Assembly (NCBI RefSeq): GCF_002973595.1
Contig: NZ_PVEO01000005.1
Coordinates: 124,001 to 188,000, forward strand
Length of the DNA stretch: 64,000 nt
Reading direction: 5' to 3'
Origin: Jejuia pallidilutea
GTDB lineage: Bacteria > Bacteroidota > Bacteroidia > Flavobacteriales > Flavobacteriaceae
Shown here: positions 18,224-27,333 of the stretch, in pieces
Position numbering within the stretch: the stretch's first letter is position 1
Layout of the letters: each line of letters starts with the position of its first letter
Position numbers and translations under genes: made by a program
The notes under the pieces: model-generated
The model's database searches: none
The model's input: the letters and a program-made list of their open reading frames with translations, nothing else
What the model was told of the DNA's origin: nothing

Positions 18224-19333
18224 ATGATGAAAAAACTAGCGTTTTGCCTTACTTTAATTTTATGCTTTTACTTAAATTTAAGTATTGCGCAAAATGAGAG
18301 ACCTCAAGAACCAAAAATCCCTTTTAACTATAATGTTGAAGATGTCGTTTTTTTTAATAGTAAAGCCGACAGCATTAAATTGGCAGGTACGCTTACATTA
18401 CCTAAGGCTATAAAAAAACCGCCCGTAGCAATTTTAATAAGCGGTTCTGGTCCGCAAAATAGAGATGCTTACTTAAAACCATTTAATCATAAACCGTTTT
18501 TGGTACTAGCAGATTATTTAACAAAACAAGGTATAGCGGTTTTAAGATATGATGACAGAGGTGTTGGCGAATCCCAAGGTAAATTTAAGGATGCAACTTC
18601 TTTTGATTTTGCTTTGGATGTTGAAGCTGCAATACACTTTTTAAAAACTCGAAATGATATTGACACCAGTAAAATAGGGCTTATTGGCCATAGTGAAGGC
18701 GGGTTAATTGCACCTATTGTGACTTCTAAAAATAAAGATGTTGCTTTTGTAGTGATGTTAGCAGGACCAGGTGTAGACGGTGGAAAAATTCTTGAAACAC
18801 AATCCAGAAAAATGATGGAATTAAGAGGTGTACAAAAGATGATGATTGATGAGAATGAAAAACTAACCACCATTATTTATGATGTAATAAAGCGTTACAA
18901 AAACACCGACACCATAAAATCTAAGATTGCAAAAGGACTAAATAATTTTAAAGCACAAAACCCAATGTCTATAGTTTCTCCCTCAATTACACCCATTTTA
19001 ATTGAACAGCAATTCAAAATTTTAGAATCGAAATGGTTATTGGAATTTATAAAAATTGATCCTAAAGAGTATTTAGAAAAAACAACCTGCTCCATCTTAG
19101 TTTTAAATGGTAGTAAAGATGTACAGGTGTTGCCCGAGGTTAACTTACCAGAAATACAAAAGGCCTTGGCTACTTCGGGGAATACCGATGTTACTATAAA
19201 AGAACTAGAAAACTTAAACCACTTATTTCAAACTGCTGAAACCGGTAATTTAGATGAATACAAAACTATTGAGGAGACCTTTGCGCCTTCTGCACTAAAA
19301 TTAATTGCAGATTGGATTAATGAGCGATTTTAG
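18224..19333 (+). CDS. Exported alpha/beta hydrolase (esterase-like), 369 aa
   Basis: From the start chosen (MMKKLAFCL...), a signal peptide precedes AQNERP, so the enzyme is periplasmic or exported. An earlier ATG at 18197 would put a polar stretch before the signal. The fold signatures are PVAILISGSGPQNRD (oxyanion region), YDDRGVGES and the nucleophile elbow GHSEGG with Ser at about 157. A late ILVLNGSKDVQV contains the acid and LNHLFQ the His. It belongs to the family of BAAT/dienelactone-like hydrolases widely found in Bacteroidota, acting on small esters or peptides. The substrate is unknown. Confidence 0.82.
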   Translation: MMKKLAFCLTLILCFYLNLSIAQNERPQEPKIPFNYNVEDVVFFNSKADSIKLAGTLTLPKAIKKPPVAILISGSGPQNRDAYLKPFNHKPFLVLADYLTKQGIAVLRYDDRGVGESQGKFKDATSFDFALDVEAAIHFLKTRNDIDTSKIGLIGHSEGGLIAPIVTSKNKDVAFVVMLAGPGVDGGKILETQSRKMMELRGVQKMMIDENEKLTTIIYDVIKRYKNTDTIKSKIAKGLNNFKAQNPMSIVSPSITPILIEQQFKILESKWLLEFIKIDPKEYLEKTTCSILVLNGSKDVQVLPEVNLPEIQKALATSGNTDVTIKELENLNHLFQTAETGNLDEYKTIEETFAPSALKLIADWINERF

Positions 19334-19340
19334 CAAACAG

Positions 19341-19548
19341 GCCCGCGTTAGGGATTGAACGGTTTGTATGAAATCCTTTTTAAAGTGAGTTGAAACTTTA
19401 TGTAATTAGGAAATTAAATGTGTGGATAGCCGCGTTAATAATCTCCTTGCAATGTCGCTTTAAAAAGATTGAGTAGTGAAAGCCCGACTGAAGTGACTCC
19501 TGCAAGGTTTCTAAAAAACCTTGTAGGTATGGAACGAAAGTAACGCCC
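19341..19548 (-). repeat. Dispersed intergenic repeat element, copy 1 (inverted)
   Basis: Read on the minus strand it starts GGGCGTTAC, contains a CCTACAAGG/CCTTGCAGG hairpin, then TCGGGCTTTC, and ends with AAAAAGGATT ... CAATCCCTAACGCGGGC. The same ordered blocks occur at 40659-40779, 46656-46786, 59098-59275 and 62903-63080. The whole gap between the hydrolase and the queA terminator is this element. Confidence 0.7.
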
Positions 19549-19567
19549 AACTTCTAGAAACATCGCT

Positions 19568-19598
19568 AAAAAAAATCCCGTTAAAAAACGGGATTTAA
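19568..19598 (-). terminator. Intrinsic terminator of queA
   Basis: On the minus strand a stem AATCCCGTT/AACGGGATT (19574-19595) with a short T-rich loop is followed by a run of eight T. It lies immediately after the queA stop. Confidence 0.85.
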
Positions 19599-19601
19599 TA
19601 G

Positions 19602-20651
19602 TTATAAAATTAACATGGCATCGCCATAACTGTAAAACTTGTATTTTTCTTTAATGGCTTCTTGGTAAGCTTCCATTACAAAATCGTGACCTGCGAATGC
19701 CGAAATCATCATTAATAATGTAGATTTTGGTGTATGGAAATTTGTTACCATACAATTAGCTATACTAAAATCGTAAGGAGGGAAAATAAACTTGTTAGTC
19801 CACCCATCCATTTCGTTTAATAGCCCACTAGAGGACACCGCACTTTCTATAGTACGCATAGCAGTAGTACCCACGGCACAAACGCGTTTTCTGTTTTTAA
19901 TTCCTGTGTTTATAATATCTACAGCTTCTGGCCCAATTTTAATTTCTTCACTATCCATTTTGTGCTTAGATAAGTCTTCCACCTCAACGGGATTAAATGT
20001 ACCTAGACCAACGTGTAAGGTTACTTCGGCAAAATTTACACCTTTAATTTCCAAGCGTTTCAACAAATGCTTAGAGAAATGTAATCCTGCTGTTGGTGCT
20101 GCTACAGCACCTTCGTTTTTTGCAAAAATAGTTTGGTAACGGTCTTCGTCTTCTGGCTCTACTTCGCGTTTAATGTATTTGGGTAGCGGTGTTTCGCCCA
20201 ATTCTCTTAACTTTATTCTAAATTCTTGGTAAGAGCCATCGTATAAGAAACGTAAGGTGCGCCCTCTAGAGGTTGTATTGTCTATAACTTCGGCTACTAA
20301 ACTTTCGTCTTCGCCAAAATATAATTTATTACCTATTCTTATTTTTCTTGCTGGGTCTACCAACACATCCCAAAGGCGTTGTTCTTCGTTAAGTTCCCTT
20401 AATAAAAAAACCTCGATTCTAGCACCTGTTTTTTCCTTGTTACCGTATAAACGGGCAGGAAAAACCTTAGTGTTATTCAAAATCATTACATCATCTTCAT
20501 CAAAATAATTAATGAGATCTTTAAATTGTTTATGCTCTATAGTTTGGTCTTTTCTATTTAAAACCATTAAACGAGATTCATCTCTATTTTCTGAAGGATA
20601 TTCTGCTAATAACTCTGCTGGCAAATCAAAACCGAAGTTCGATAATTTCAT
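19602..20651 (-). CDS. queA: S-adenosylmethionine:tRNA ribosyltransferase-isomerase, 349 aa
   Basis: QueA makes epoxyqueuosine at position 34 of specific tRNAs, using the ribosyl part of SAM. The N-terminal [24 protein letters not shown], the middle [15 protein letters not shown] and [14 protein letters not shown], and the C-terminal [13 protein letters not shown] and [18 protein letters not shown] blocks are diagnostic. Length (349 aa) is the family norm. It is the last gene on its strand before a strong terminator and has its own promoter between aroA and its start, so it can be expressed independently of the aroA operon. Confidence 0.96.
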   Translation of the reverse strand: MKLSNFGFDLPAELLAEYPSENRDESRLMVLNRKDQTIEHKQFKDLINYFDEDDVMILNNTKVFPARLYGNKEKTGARIEVFLLRELNEEQRLWDVLVDPARKIRIGNKLYFGEDESLVAEVIDNTTSRGRTLRFLYDGSYQEFRIKLRELGETPLPKYIKREVEPEDEDRYQTIFAKNEGAVAAPTAGLHFSKHLLKRLEIKGVNFAEVTLHVGLGTFNPVEVEDLSKHKMDSEEIKIGPEAVDIINTGIKNRKRVCAVGTTAMRTIESAVSSSGLLNEMDGWTNKFIFPPYDFSIANCMVTNFHTPKSTLLMMISAFAGHDFVMEAYQEAIKEKYKFYSYGDAMLIL

Positions 20652-20684
20652 GGATTATGTATTTAAGTAATTTTTACAAAGTTG

Positions 20685-20716
20685 CAAATATACAATCTGC
20701 AGATAGGGGTTGTCAA
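20685..20716 (-). promoter_or_regulatory. Promoter of queA
   Basis: On the minus strand, TTG (20716-20714) is followed after 21 bases by TATATTTG (20692-20685), a perfect TAnnTTTG box, 33 bases before the queA ATG. Confidence 0.65.
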
Positions 20717-20731
20717 GTAAATAAGCAATTA

Positions 20732-21958
20732 TTATTGCGATATCTTAAAACCAATACTTTTTAAATCGTTCCAAAAGGTTGGATAGCTTTTAGAAACCAC
20801 AGCTGCATCCTTAACAATTACATCTTGTTTTAAAGCTACTGGTGCAAAGGCCATAGCCATTCTATGGTCGTTGTAAGTGGCAATTGCCATTAAAGGTTTT
20901 ATAGCTTTTGAAGGCTTTAAATGCAGCGATTTATCGGTAATTTCTACGCTGCCGCCAAGTTTTTCAATTTCGGTTTTTAGCGCTACCAACCTATCGGTTT
21001 CTTTAATTTTTAAAGTGTGAAGCCCTGTTAAATGGCATGAAATACCCAAAGCAAAACAGGTTACAGCTATAGTTTGTGCAATATCTGGTGCATTTTTTAA
21101 ACTTAATTCTAGCGGTTGTAGTACCACTGCCTCTTTGGTTAGCGTAATGCTATTATTGATAAATTTTGATGTTACTCCAAAATGTTTGTAGATTTCTACC
21201 AAACACGAGTCGCCTTGTAAAGAATTTTCTTTGTATGAAGAAAGTGTTATTTGCGTACCAACTTCACTAAGGGCCGCAATACTGAAATAATAGGAAGCTG
21301 ATGACCAATCTGACTCTACTGTTAGAGTTTTATCTATTCGTTTTTCGGTTGCAGGAAATACGGTAATAACATTATCTTTAAATTGTGTTTCAACCCCAAT
21401 TTCGTTTAGCAAACGTAACGTCATGTTTATATATGGTACCGAAGTAATATCGCCTTCTAAAGTTAGAACAATACCATTTTTTAATTTTGAAGCAATAAGC
21501 AATAAAGCAGAAATATACTGACTACTTACATTGGCCTTTAAGGATACCTGGTTTTTAGTTAATTTTTTACCCTGTATGGCTATTGGGGGAAATCCTTCGT
21601 TTTCTATATAACTTATATCTGCGCCTAGTGCCCGCAATGCATCTACTAAAATTTTAATTGGGCGTTCTTTCATGCGCTTAGATCCTGTTAATACAGTTGC
21701 CCTACCTTCCTGAACCGCAAAATAAGCAGTTAAAAAGCGCATTGCTGTACCAGCATGATGAATATCTACCAGCTTTTCTTTTGAAGCTAATGCGTTAATC
21801 ATCAAATTACTATCATCAGAATTTGATATGTTTTTCAACTCAATTTCTGGAAAAAGAGCCTGTAACAATAATAATCTATTAGATTCACTTTTAGAACCAG
21901 TAATAGTTATGTTCGATTTACGGTTTGTAAGTTTTGATTTATGAAGGGTAATATCCAT
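20732..21958 (-). CDS. aroA: 3-phosphoshikimate 1-carboxyvinyltransferase (EPSP synthase), 408 aa
   Basis: Makes EPSP from shikimate 3-phosphate and PEP, the sixth step of the shikimate pathway feeding the aromatic operon 8 kb away. Conserved sites include GSKSESNRLLLLQAL (phosphate and PEP site), HAGTAMRFLTAYFA (the GTAxR block), SKRMKERPIKILVDALRALGA, VSSQYISALL and, near the C-terminus, YNDHRMAMAFA. At 408 aa it is a little shorter than the E. coli enzyme (427). A terminator-like hairpin sits between the upstream MazG-like gene and its ATG, so expression may be attenuated there or start from another promoter. Confidence 0.96.
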   Translation of the reverse strand: MDITLHKSKLTNRKSNITITGSKSESNRLLLLQALFPEIELKNISNSDDSNLMINALASKEKLVDIHHAGTAMRFLTAYFAVQEGRATVLTGSKRMKERPIKILVDALRALGADISYIENEGFPPIAIQGKKLTKNQVSLKANVSSQYISALLLIASKLKNGIVLTLEGDITSVPYINMTLRLLNEIGVETQFKDNVITVFPATEKRIDKTLTVESDWSSASYYFSIAALSEVGTQITLSSYKENSLQGDSCLVEIYKHFGVTSKFINNSITLTKEAVVLQPLELSLKNAPDIAQTIAVTCFALGISCHLTGLHTLKIKETDRLVALKTEIEKLGGSVEITDKSLHLKPSKAIKPLMAIATYNDHRMAMAFAPVALKQDVIVKDAAVVSKSYPTFWNDLKSIGFKISQ

Positions 21959-21959
21959 T

Positions 21960-21986
21960 AAAAAACGCTTCTAAAATTAGAAGCGT
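21960..21986 (-). terminator. Hairpin with U-run immediately before aroA
   Basis: On the minus strand a perfect 9-bp stem (ACGCTTCTA with TAGAAGCGT, 21965-21986), a 4-nt loop and six T end two bases before the aroA ATG. It terminates the upstream MazG/DUF3857 transcript or acts as an attenuator for aroA. Confidence 0.75.
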
Positions 21987-22001
21987 CAAATATAATTACA
22001 A

Positions 22002-22328
22002 TTATTTTAATTTCTGATTATTGTGATGCCTATCGTGGTCTCGTTTGGTTTTTTTATCCATACGCTTATCGAAAGCATCCTGCAAATCAACACCCGTTTG
22101 ATTTGCTAAACAGAGTACTACAAACAGCACATCGGCCAATTCTTCACCAAGGTCTTTATCTTTATCGCTTTCCTTTTCGCTTTGTTCACCATAGCGACGT
22201 GCAATAATTCTCGCTACCTCACCTACCTCTTCGGTAAGTTGCGCCATATTGGTAAGTTCATTAAAATAGCGTACACCGTGTTCGTTAATCCAGTTGTCTA
22301 CAATTTTTTGTGCGTTTTTTATATCCAT
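22002..22328 (-). CDS. MazG-like nucleotide pyrophosphohydrolase, 108 aa
   Basis: The motif LTEEVGEVARIIARRYGEQ followed by DLGEELADVLFVVLCLANQ is the EExxE-12-ExxD metal-binding signature of MazG-like all-alpha NTP pyrophosphatases, which hydrolyse (d)NTPs to the monophosphate and can remove aberrant nucleotides. The C-terminus is His/Lys/Asp-rich. The start codon overlaps the stop of the DUF3857 gene by one base, so it is translated as part of that operon. Substrate preference is not known. Confidence 0.88.
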   Translation of the reverse strand: MDIKNAQKIVDNWINEHGVRYFNELTNMAQLTEEVGEVARIIARRYGEQSEKESDKDKDLGEELADVLFVVLCLANQTGVDLQDAFDKRMDKKTKRDHDRHHNNQKLK

Positions 22329-24265
22329 TAGGTTTTTGTTAAAACTATTTGTTCGTTTTCCTTAATTATCATTTCGTTAAAAAATTGTTTCAAAAATAAA
22401 TAGTTTTCTGCACTTACTACTGCTTTGTTTATTTTATAATTTACCATTAATCTTAGCTTTCCGCCAACAAAGCTTGGGTAAAATTTAAACTCGCCTAGGT
22501 TATTTGGTATTTTCATGATTATAGGAGATAGCTCTGTTTCTGGGGCATAACCTTCTGGAATATCAATGGACACAATGTACCTGTTAAAAAACGGGTATCC
22601 AAAATCTACAGGAAATAATCTTTTTTCTAATTTAAAAGGGTTTTCTTTAATCTTAAGAAACATAAAAGGTTGAACATAAATTTTATCATTAATAATATCG
22701 GCTCCCTCTTCTTTATAAAAGTTGAACTTTTCTTCTACATTTCCTTTATATGAGTCTGTGTTTTCTAATGTATATTCAGAGATTTCGATATCGTCAAACC
22801 TACCTTCCCTTATCGTTATAAAATCGTCTAAATCTTTGTCTTTAAAGTTTTTTCTAAATTCTAGTGCTTTATGTTTTGAATACTCTGAATTAAAATTGCC
22901 TGAAATAGTTCCATCTTCATTTAAATTTGCATTTATGGTGTAATTACTTAAGGCCAAATCTGGTTCTTTTAAATAAATTTCGTCCCATACAGAGTTGGGG
23001 TTATCAATTAAAATACCACGCCAGTTGTAATCTTTTACAGGAAGCACATTAATATCGCTAAACTCTTCTGTTGCATCTAGGAAATATTTTTCTTCTCCAA
23101 TTTTAGTGTAAGCTATTACGTAGTTTAATCTATCAACTGTTGGAAAAAAAGGAATAATATTGTCTTTAGTGCTAATAACTACAGGGTTTGCGTATAAGCC
23201 TGCATATCTTAGCATTGCAACCAACGTTAAGTTAATATCTGCTGTATTGCCCTTTTTTTCTTTTAACGCTTTTCTAATACCATGAAAAAACGATTTTCCA
23301 TCAATACCATTCCACTTTATATGATCTTTTACGTATTTAAAAATCCTGTCCATTTTTTCAATATCGCTTGTAGCACCAACCAATAGTTCGTCTAACTCCT
23401 CATCAAAAGAGTTAGATTTATCGAGTTGATTCTTATAATCGTCTGAGCTTCCTATGGTTCTCGCTACCTCTCCCCATGTTTGAGCATAACTGCGATACAT
23501 TTGTCCTGGAATTTCAATAGATACTAGCTCAAAAACAGCGCCAGCTCTATAGTTGTTAATATTATCTACATAACTCTCTTCTTTTAATGCTGAAACATTA
23601 TCCAATTTATACTCGTTAACTACCATTGTTTCAAAATTAGGGTCGTGCGCTAAGTGCTGTTTTGGGAAAAATTGCAAATACCCTTTTGATGTGCTTTTAA
23701 ACCTAAACCACTCTGGTGTTTTAAGAGATGCTTCTATACGTTTTATTGGGATTTCACGTTGTAAAACAAACTCGTCAATATTCCATATGTATGGAGAGGT
23801 AATTCTGTATTTTAACTCTATTACCGTTCCTTCTTTTACATTAGGCATTGTAAATTTTACTTGTTTGTAATTATAGCTCACCCTGTCTTTAAAAACTTGG
23901 TCTTTGTCTAAACTTGTCTTTACTATTTTGCCACCTTCGAGATTATAGGTATAGGCTCTAATTTTTCCAACAGACTCCCCAGCCCCCCTAGGATCGAAAA
24001 GGTCTATAGTTTCAGTAGCACTATCAAACCCTTCCTTGTTATATATTTTTATACGCTTATGTATTTCGGTTTGTAAAGTGGGACCCGATGTATTCATGGA
24101 AAAATACGTATTTCTGTATTCATAAAGTACAGCAGCGTTGGCGGTACTATCTACAGAACAGCTTTTTTCTGTTAATTCTTCTTTTGAGACTTTACCAAAG
24201 TCGTAATTTTGGCTGGCTAGCGTATTACATAATACTACTAACATAAGAGTGTTGAAATATTTCAT
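22328..24265 (-). CDS. DUF3857/transglutaminase-like exported protein, degenerate active site, 645 aa
   Basis: After a signal peptide (LASQNYDFGKV near the cleavage site) the protein has the DUF3857 beta region (YRITSPYIWNIDEFVLQREIPIKRIEASLKTPE pattern) and a transglutaminase-like core. In its partner (24271-26172) the core has a catalytic Cys in GYGDCKGL and a His in NHAIL. Here the matching segments are KKGNTADINLTLVAML, with Thr or Ala where Cys is expected, and LNYVIAY, with no His, although LDAT keeps the Asp. It is probably catalytically dead and acts as a binding partner. Together they may handle peptide or amide bonds in the envelope. Confidence 0.82.
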   Translation of the reverse strand: MKYFNTLMLVVLCNTLASQNYDFGKVSKEELTEKSCSVDSTANAAVLYEYRNTYFSMNTSGPTLQTEIHKRIKIYNKEGFDSATETIDLFDPRGAGESVGKIRAYTYNLEGGKIVKTSLDKDQVFKDRVSYNYKQVKFTMPNVKEGTVIELKYRITSPYIWNIDEFVLQREIPIKRIEASLKTPEWFRFKSTSKGYLQFFPKQHLAHDPNFETMVVNEYKLDNVSALKEESYVDNINNYRAGAVFELVSIEIPGQMYRSYAQTWGEVARTIGSSDDYKNQLDKSNSFDEELDELLVGATSDIEKMDRIFKYVKDHIKWNGIDGKSFFHGIRKALKEKKGNTADINLTLVAMLRYAGLYANPVVISTKDNIIPFFPTVDRLNYVIAYTKIGEEKYFLDATEEFSDINVLPVKDYNWRGILIDNPNSVWDEIYLKEPDLALSNYTINANLNEDGTISGNFNSEYSKHKALEFRKNFKDKDLDDFITIREGRFDDIEISEYTLENTDSYKGNVEEKFNFYKEEGADIINDKIYVQPFMFLKIKENPFKLEKRLFPVDFGYPFFNRYIVSIDIPEGYAPETELSPIIMKIPNNLGEFKFYPSFVGGKLRLMVNYKINKAVVSAENYLFLKQFFNEMIIKENEQIVLTKT

Positions 24266-24270
24266 TGGGT

Positions 24271-26172
24271 TTATAGTTTAATCAATGCTATTTTTAAATT
24301 ATCACTTTTAGCTATAGCTTTATAAAAATCCCTAAAATCCTTGTAGGCTTCTTTGGTAAACTCTCCTGCCTTAGTTTCTAAAACCCTGTTGTAAACCAAT
24401 GTATTAGCATCCTTTTCATTAATTATTAAACTATATGTACCGAATTGACTTTTTATGTTGATGGTTTCGGGCAATGCTTCTATTTTGTAGCCTTGTGGTA
24501 GTTTTATTTCTACTTCATCTACATCTTTATACCCTCTATAAATTTTAACGGGCAATTTTCTATTGCTATACCTGTTGGGTATGTAAGTACTTCTGTTTAA
24601 TGCATTAACGCATAACAGCATTCTGTTGCCCACTATTTTGCTGTAATTGGCAGCATTAAAACTTATATTTTCCTCGAATTTTATGTTTTGCTTATCGTTT
24701 TTAATTTGAAGCTTATCGATAGTGAAATTATTTATATAATTCCAACGGTTTTTATAATGTATATCTAAATCTCGGGGAGTTTCAGATTCTAACCAATATT
24801 TATTATTATACTGCACACCTTGGGAGATTACGCTTGTTGTTGCAGTAATTGAGCCATCGGCTAGCAATTGGCAGGTACCTTTTGTAGTTTGTAGGTTTTC
24901 GCTACTGTAGTATTTTTTTGTGTGTTTTATTTCTCCGCCTTCTGGTTTTACAACTAGAACATCCCTATCGTCAATAAAACCACCTATAAACGCAAATGGA
25001 ATTTGTTGGCTAGTACATTCTAACCATAAATCTCCTTTATTTGATGGGATTGTTAAAATAGCATGATTGCCTTGCATGGAGACAAAATCTTTATCAATAT
25101 CTCTTTGGTTTTTACTTGCGTACAAAACGGTATAATAAGATTCTACACCAACAGCCTTTAACAAGGACATAGTGTAATTTGTAAGACCTTTGCAGTCTCC
25201 ATACCCTAGCTCATCTACCTCAGAAGCATTAAACGGTTTCCACCCACCAATACCTATTTGTACACTTATGTAGCGTGTTTTATTTTGTACATATTGGTAA
25301 ATTGCTTTTGCTTTTTCTATATCATTGGGTTTATCTTTTACCAAATTATTTACAAAGGCAACAGTCTCTGGGGATAAATCTGAGGCATCTTTAACCAAAT
25401 CGTTATAGATCCATTTCCCAAAATCTGCCCAATTATTTGCCTCTGCCTGCTTTCCTTTTAATGCAAATTTATCTGAGGCAAATAATACCCTTGGTATAAT
25501 TTCATTAAATTCCGGACTATGGTGCTCTGGCTTTAATGCCTTTAAATTAGTAGCTTTATAAACTATTTGTTGAGCAGTTTTATCTGTTTTTAATTCTAAG
25601 TTTTCTAAATTTTCTTCTTTTTTCCTTAGCGTAATTTCATCTGAATAATTAAGGATATAAGAACTATTTTCAGTACTAACATAATACCCTTCTAATGGCA
25701 TAAAAGACTCAATAAAAGCAGTATTGTTAGTTTCGGTTTCGCAAGTAAACTCTACCGTATAAGGATAACTAACTGGTGTGTAACTTAAAAATTTTACTCT
25801 TGAATCTGAGTATAATGTACCGCCATCAACGGCGCTTACATCTGTAAAATCGTTTTTTCTTATTTTCTTTATTTGTGTACCATTGGCATCAAAAATTGAA
25901 GCGTTAATACTTTTAATCTTTATACTGTTATCGTAGTGCGCAAATGCATTTACGTGTGTATTACCTTCTTTATTTAAAACAGTTATGATGCGGTGTACCT
26001 CTACCACCATTTCTGCAGGAGAATTTAATGAAACGCTTACATCATTTTTACGTATTACAGCATTTGCATGCTCGCTTAATGTTTCAGGAATTGTTAAACT
26101 AGAATAATATTTGTCTTGGGAAGTACTAAAATAGGAAACAAGAAATAGCGCTAAAAAACAGAGATGCTTCAA
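24271..26172 (-). CDS. DUF3857 and transglutaminase-domain exported protein, 633 aa
   Basis: A signal peptide (MKHLCFLALFLVSYFSTSQ) leads into a DUF3857 region (DNSIKIKSINASIFD, SYPYTVEFTCETE). A transglutaminase-like core then follows with GYGDCKGLTNYTMSLLKAVGV (catalytic Cys), GNHAILTIP (His) and LWLECT (position of the usual Asp, here Glu). A beta-rich tail ends the protein. These proteins are frequent in Bacteroidota as neighbours of a similar, inactive copy, as here. The chemistry could be hydrolysis or transamidation; the substrate is unknown. It is first in a run of same-strand genes to aroA. Confidence 0.85.
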   Translation of the reverse strand: MKHLCFLALFLVSYFSTSQDKYYSSLTIPETLSEHANAVIRKNDVSVSLNSPAEMVVEVHRIITVLNKEGNTHVNAFAHYDNSIKIKSINASIFDANGTQIKKIRKNDFTDVSAVDGGTLYSDSRVKFLSYTPVSYPYTVEFTCETETNNTAFIESFMPLEGYYVSTENSSYILNYSDEITLRKKEENLENLELKTDKTAQQIVYKATNLKALKPEHHSPEFNEIIPRVLFASDKFALKGKQAEANNWADFGKWIYNDLVKDASDLSPETVAFVNNLVKDKPNDIEKAKAIYQYVQNKTRYISVQIGIGGWKPFNASEVDELGYGDCKGLTNYTMSLLKAVGVESYYTVLYASKNQRDIDKDFVSMQGNHAILTIPSNKGDLWLECTSQQIPFAFIGGFIDDRDVLVVKPEGGEIKHTKKYYSSENLQTTKGTCQLLADGSITATTSVISQGVQYNNKYWLESETPRDLDIHYKNRWNYINNFTIDKLQIKNDKQNIKFEENISFNAANYSKIVGNRMLLCVNALNRSTYIPNRYSNRKLPVKIYRGYKDVDEVEIKLPQGYKIEALPETINIKSQFGTYSLIINEKDANTLVYNRVLETKAGEFTKEAYKDFRDFYKAIAKSDNLKIALIKL

Positions 26173-26320
26173 ACCAATTAATAAAAATTAAAATTTCGGA
26201 CTATAAATCTATAAGAAATAGACTTATTATTTTATGAGAAATATCATGTTTTATTAATTAATTTCTTATTTTTTTAAATAAAAATCTTACACTAATGATG
26301 CTTATGCATGGTATAACCAC

Positions 26321-26776
26321 TTATTTTATCTCACTAAAAATAACTTGAAGTCCCCAATCTGTAAAAAAGCTTTTTATGCTTAAAGGCGACACTAATATTA
26401 CACGAGTAGGAAAAAAATACCTAGAATTTTCAAACGGTATAAAAAAGCCAACACCTTCGCCTCCAGTGGTTATAGCATCTAAAAGCCCATGAGATATTGT
26501 AGTTGTAAAAACAACTAAAAACCATGTTAGTTTATGTTTTCTTCCAATGGTAAACATTAAAAACAAACTCCATAAAACGGCAAATAAAATGGAGTGTGTA
26601 AACCCACGATGCCCTAGAGGAGATGCATAAGGAATACCTATTCTATAACCAATAACATCAAAATCTGGTAAAATGGCAGAAAACATAGCTGCCAACATGA
26701 GCCACTTTAAATTTTTATTATCTATTACTTTTGAAAGTGTAAACCCAACAATACCATGACCAAAAACTGATGCCAT
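26321..26776 (-). CDS. DUF457/YdjM-type membrane metal-dependent hydrolase, 151 aa
   Basis: A small integral-membrane protein with at least three hydrophobic segments and the conserved set SAILPDFDVIGYR, ASPLGHRGFTHSILF and TTISHGLLDAITTGG. These give His and Asp residues arranged as in the DUF457 family (E. coli YdjM), described as inner-membrane metal-dependent hydrolases. The start MASVFGHG is typical. It is one base downstream of dtd on the same strand, so the two are co-transcribed. The function is assigned by family only. Confidence 0.85.
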   Translation of the reverse strand: MASVFGHGIVGFTLSKVIDNKNLKWLMLAAMFSAILPDFDVIGYRIGIPYASPLGHRGFTHSILFAVLWSLFLMFTIGRKHKLTWFLVVFTTTISHGLLDAITTGGEGVGFFIPFENSRYFFPTRVILVSPLSIKSFFTDWGLQVIFSEIK

Positions 26777-26777
26777 A

Positions 26778-27230
26778 TTATTCTTTTTGTTTAGAATCTA
26801 TAATGATAGTTACAGGACCATCATTTATTAGTTCTACCTGCATATTGGCTCCAAATTCACCTGTTTTAATGGTTTTACCTAAAACATCTTCTAATGCTTT
26901 AATACATGCTTTATATAAGGGTATGGCGACTTCTGGTTTAGCTGCTTTAATGTAACTAGGGCGGTTTCCTTTTTTTGTAGCTGCATGCAGTGTAAACTGA
27001 CTTACCAGAATTAACTCGCCACCTACATCTTGTAAGGATTTGTTCATCACCCCATTTTCATCTCCAAAAATTCTAAGGTTTACTATTTTGTTACATAACC
27101 AATCTATATCGTCCTGAGTATCATCATTAACAATACCTAAAAACACTAATAGCCCTTTACCTATGGAGGCTACTTTTTTAGCTTCAATAGTAACACTAGA
27201 CTCTAATACGCGTTGAATAACTACTTTCAT
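26778..27230 (-). CDS. dtd: D-aminoacyl-tRNA deacylase, 150 aa
   Basis: DTD removes D-amino acids (and glycine) mischarged on tRNA. The start MKVVIQRVLESSV, the SQFTLHA block (conserved SQFTL) and the NDGPVTIIIDS end (GPVT motif with the cis-Pro) are diagnostic and the length is normal. It is followed one base later by the DUF457 gene. A perfect TACTTTTG box lies 44 bases upstream. Confidence 0.95.
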   Translation of the reverse strand: MKVVIQRVLESSVTIEAKKVASIGKGLLVFLGIVNDDTQDDIDWLCNKIVNLRIFGDENGVMNKSLQDVGGELILVSQFTLHAATKKGNRPSYIKAAKPEVAIPLYKACIKALEDVLGKTIKTGEFGANMQVELINDGPVTIIIDSKQKE

Positions 27231-27273
27231 TATTTTTATACCTAAACCTATTTGAAGAAGGCGTGGGAATACT

Positions 27274-27281
27274 CAAAAGTA
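27274..27281 (-). promoter_or_regulatory. Candidate -7 box for dtd
   Basis: The minus strand reads TACTTTTG, a perfect TAnnTTTG match, between rsgA and dtd. The -33 region has no clear TTG. Confidence 0.4.
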
Positions 27282-27333
27282 TTTTACTTAATTTGTTTTA
27301 ATAATGCCATGGCCGCTTTCTAATAAATATTTA

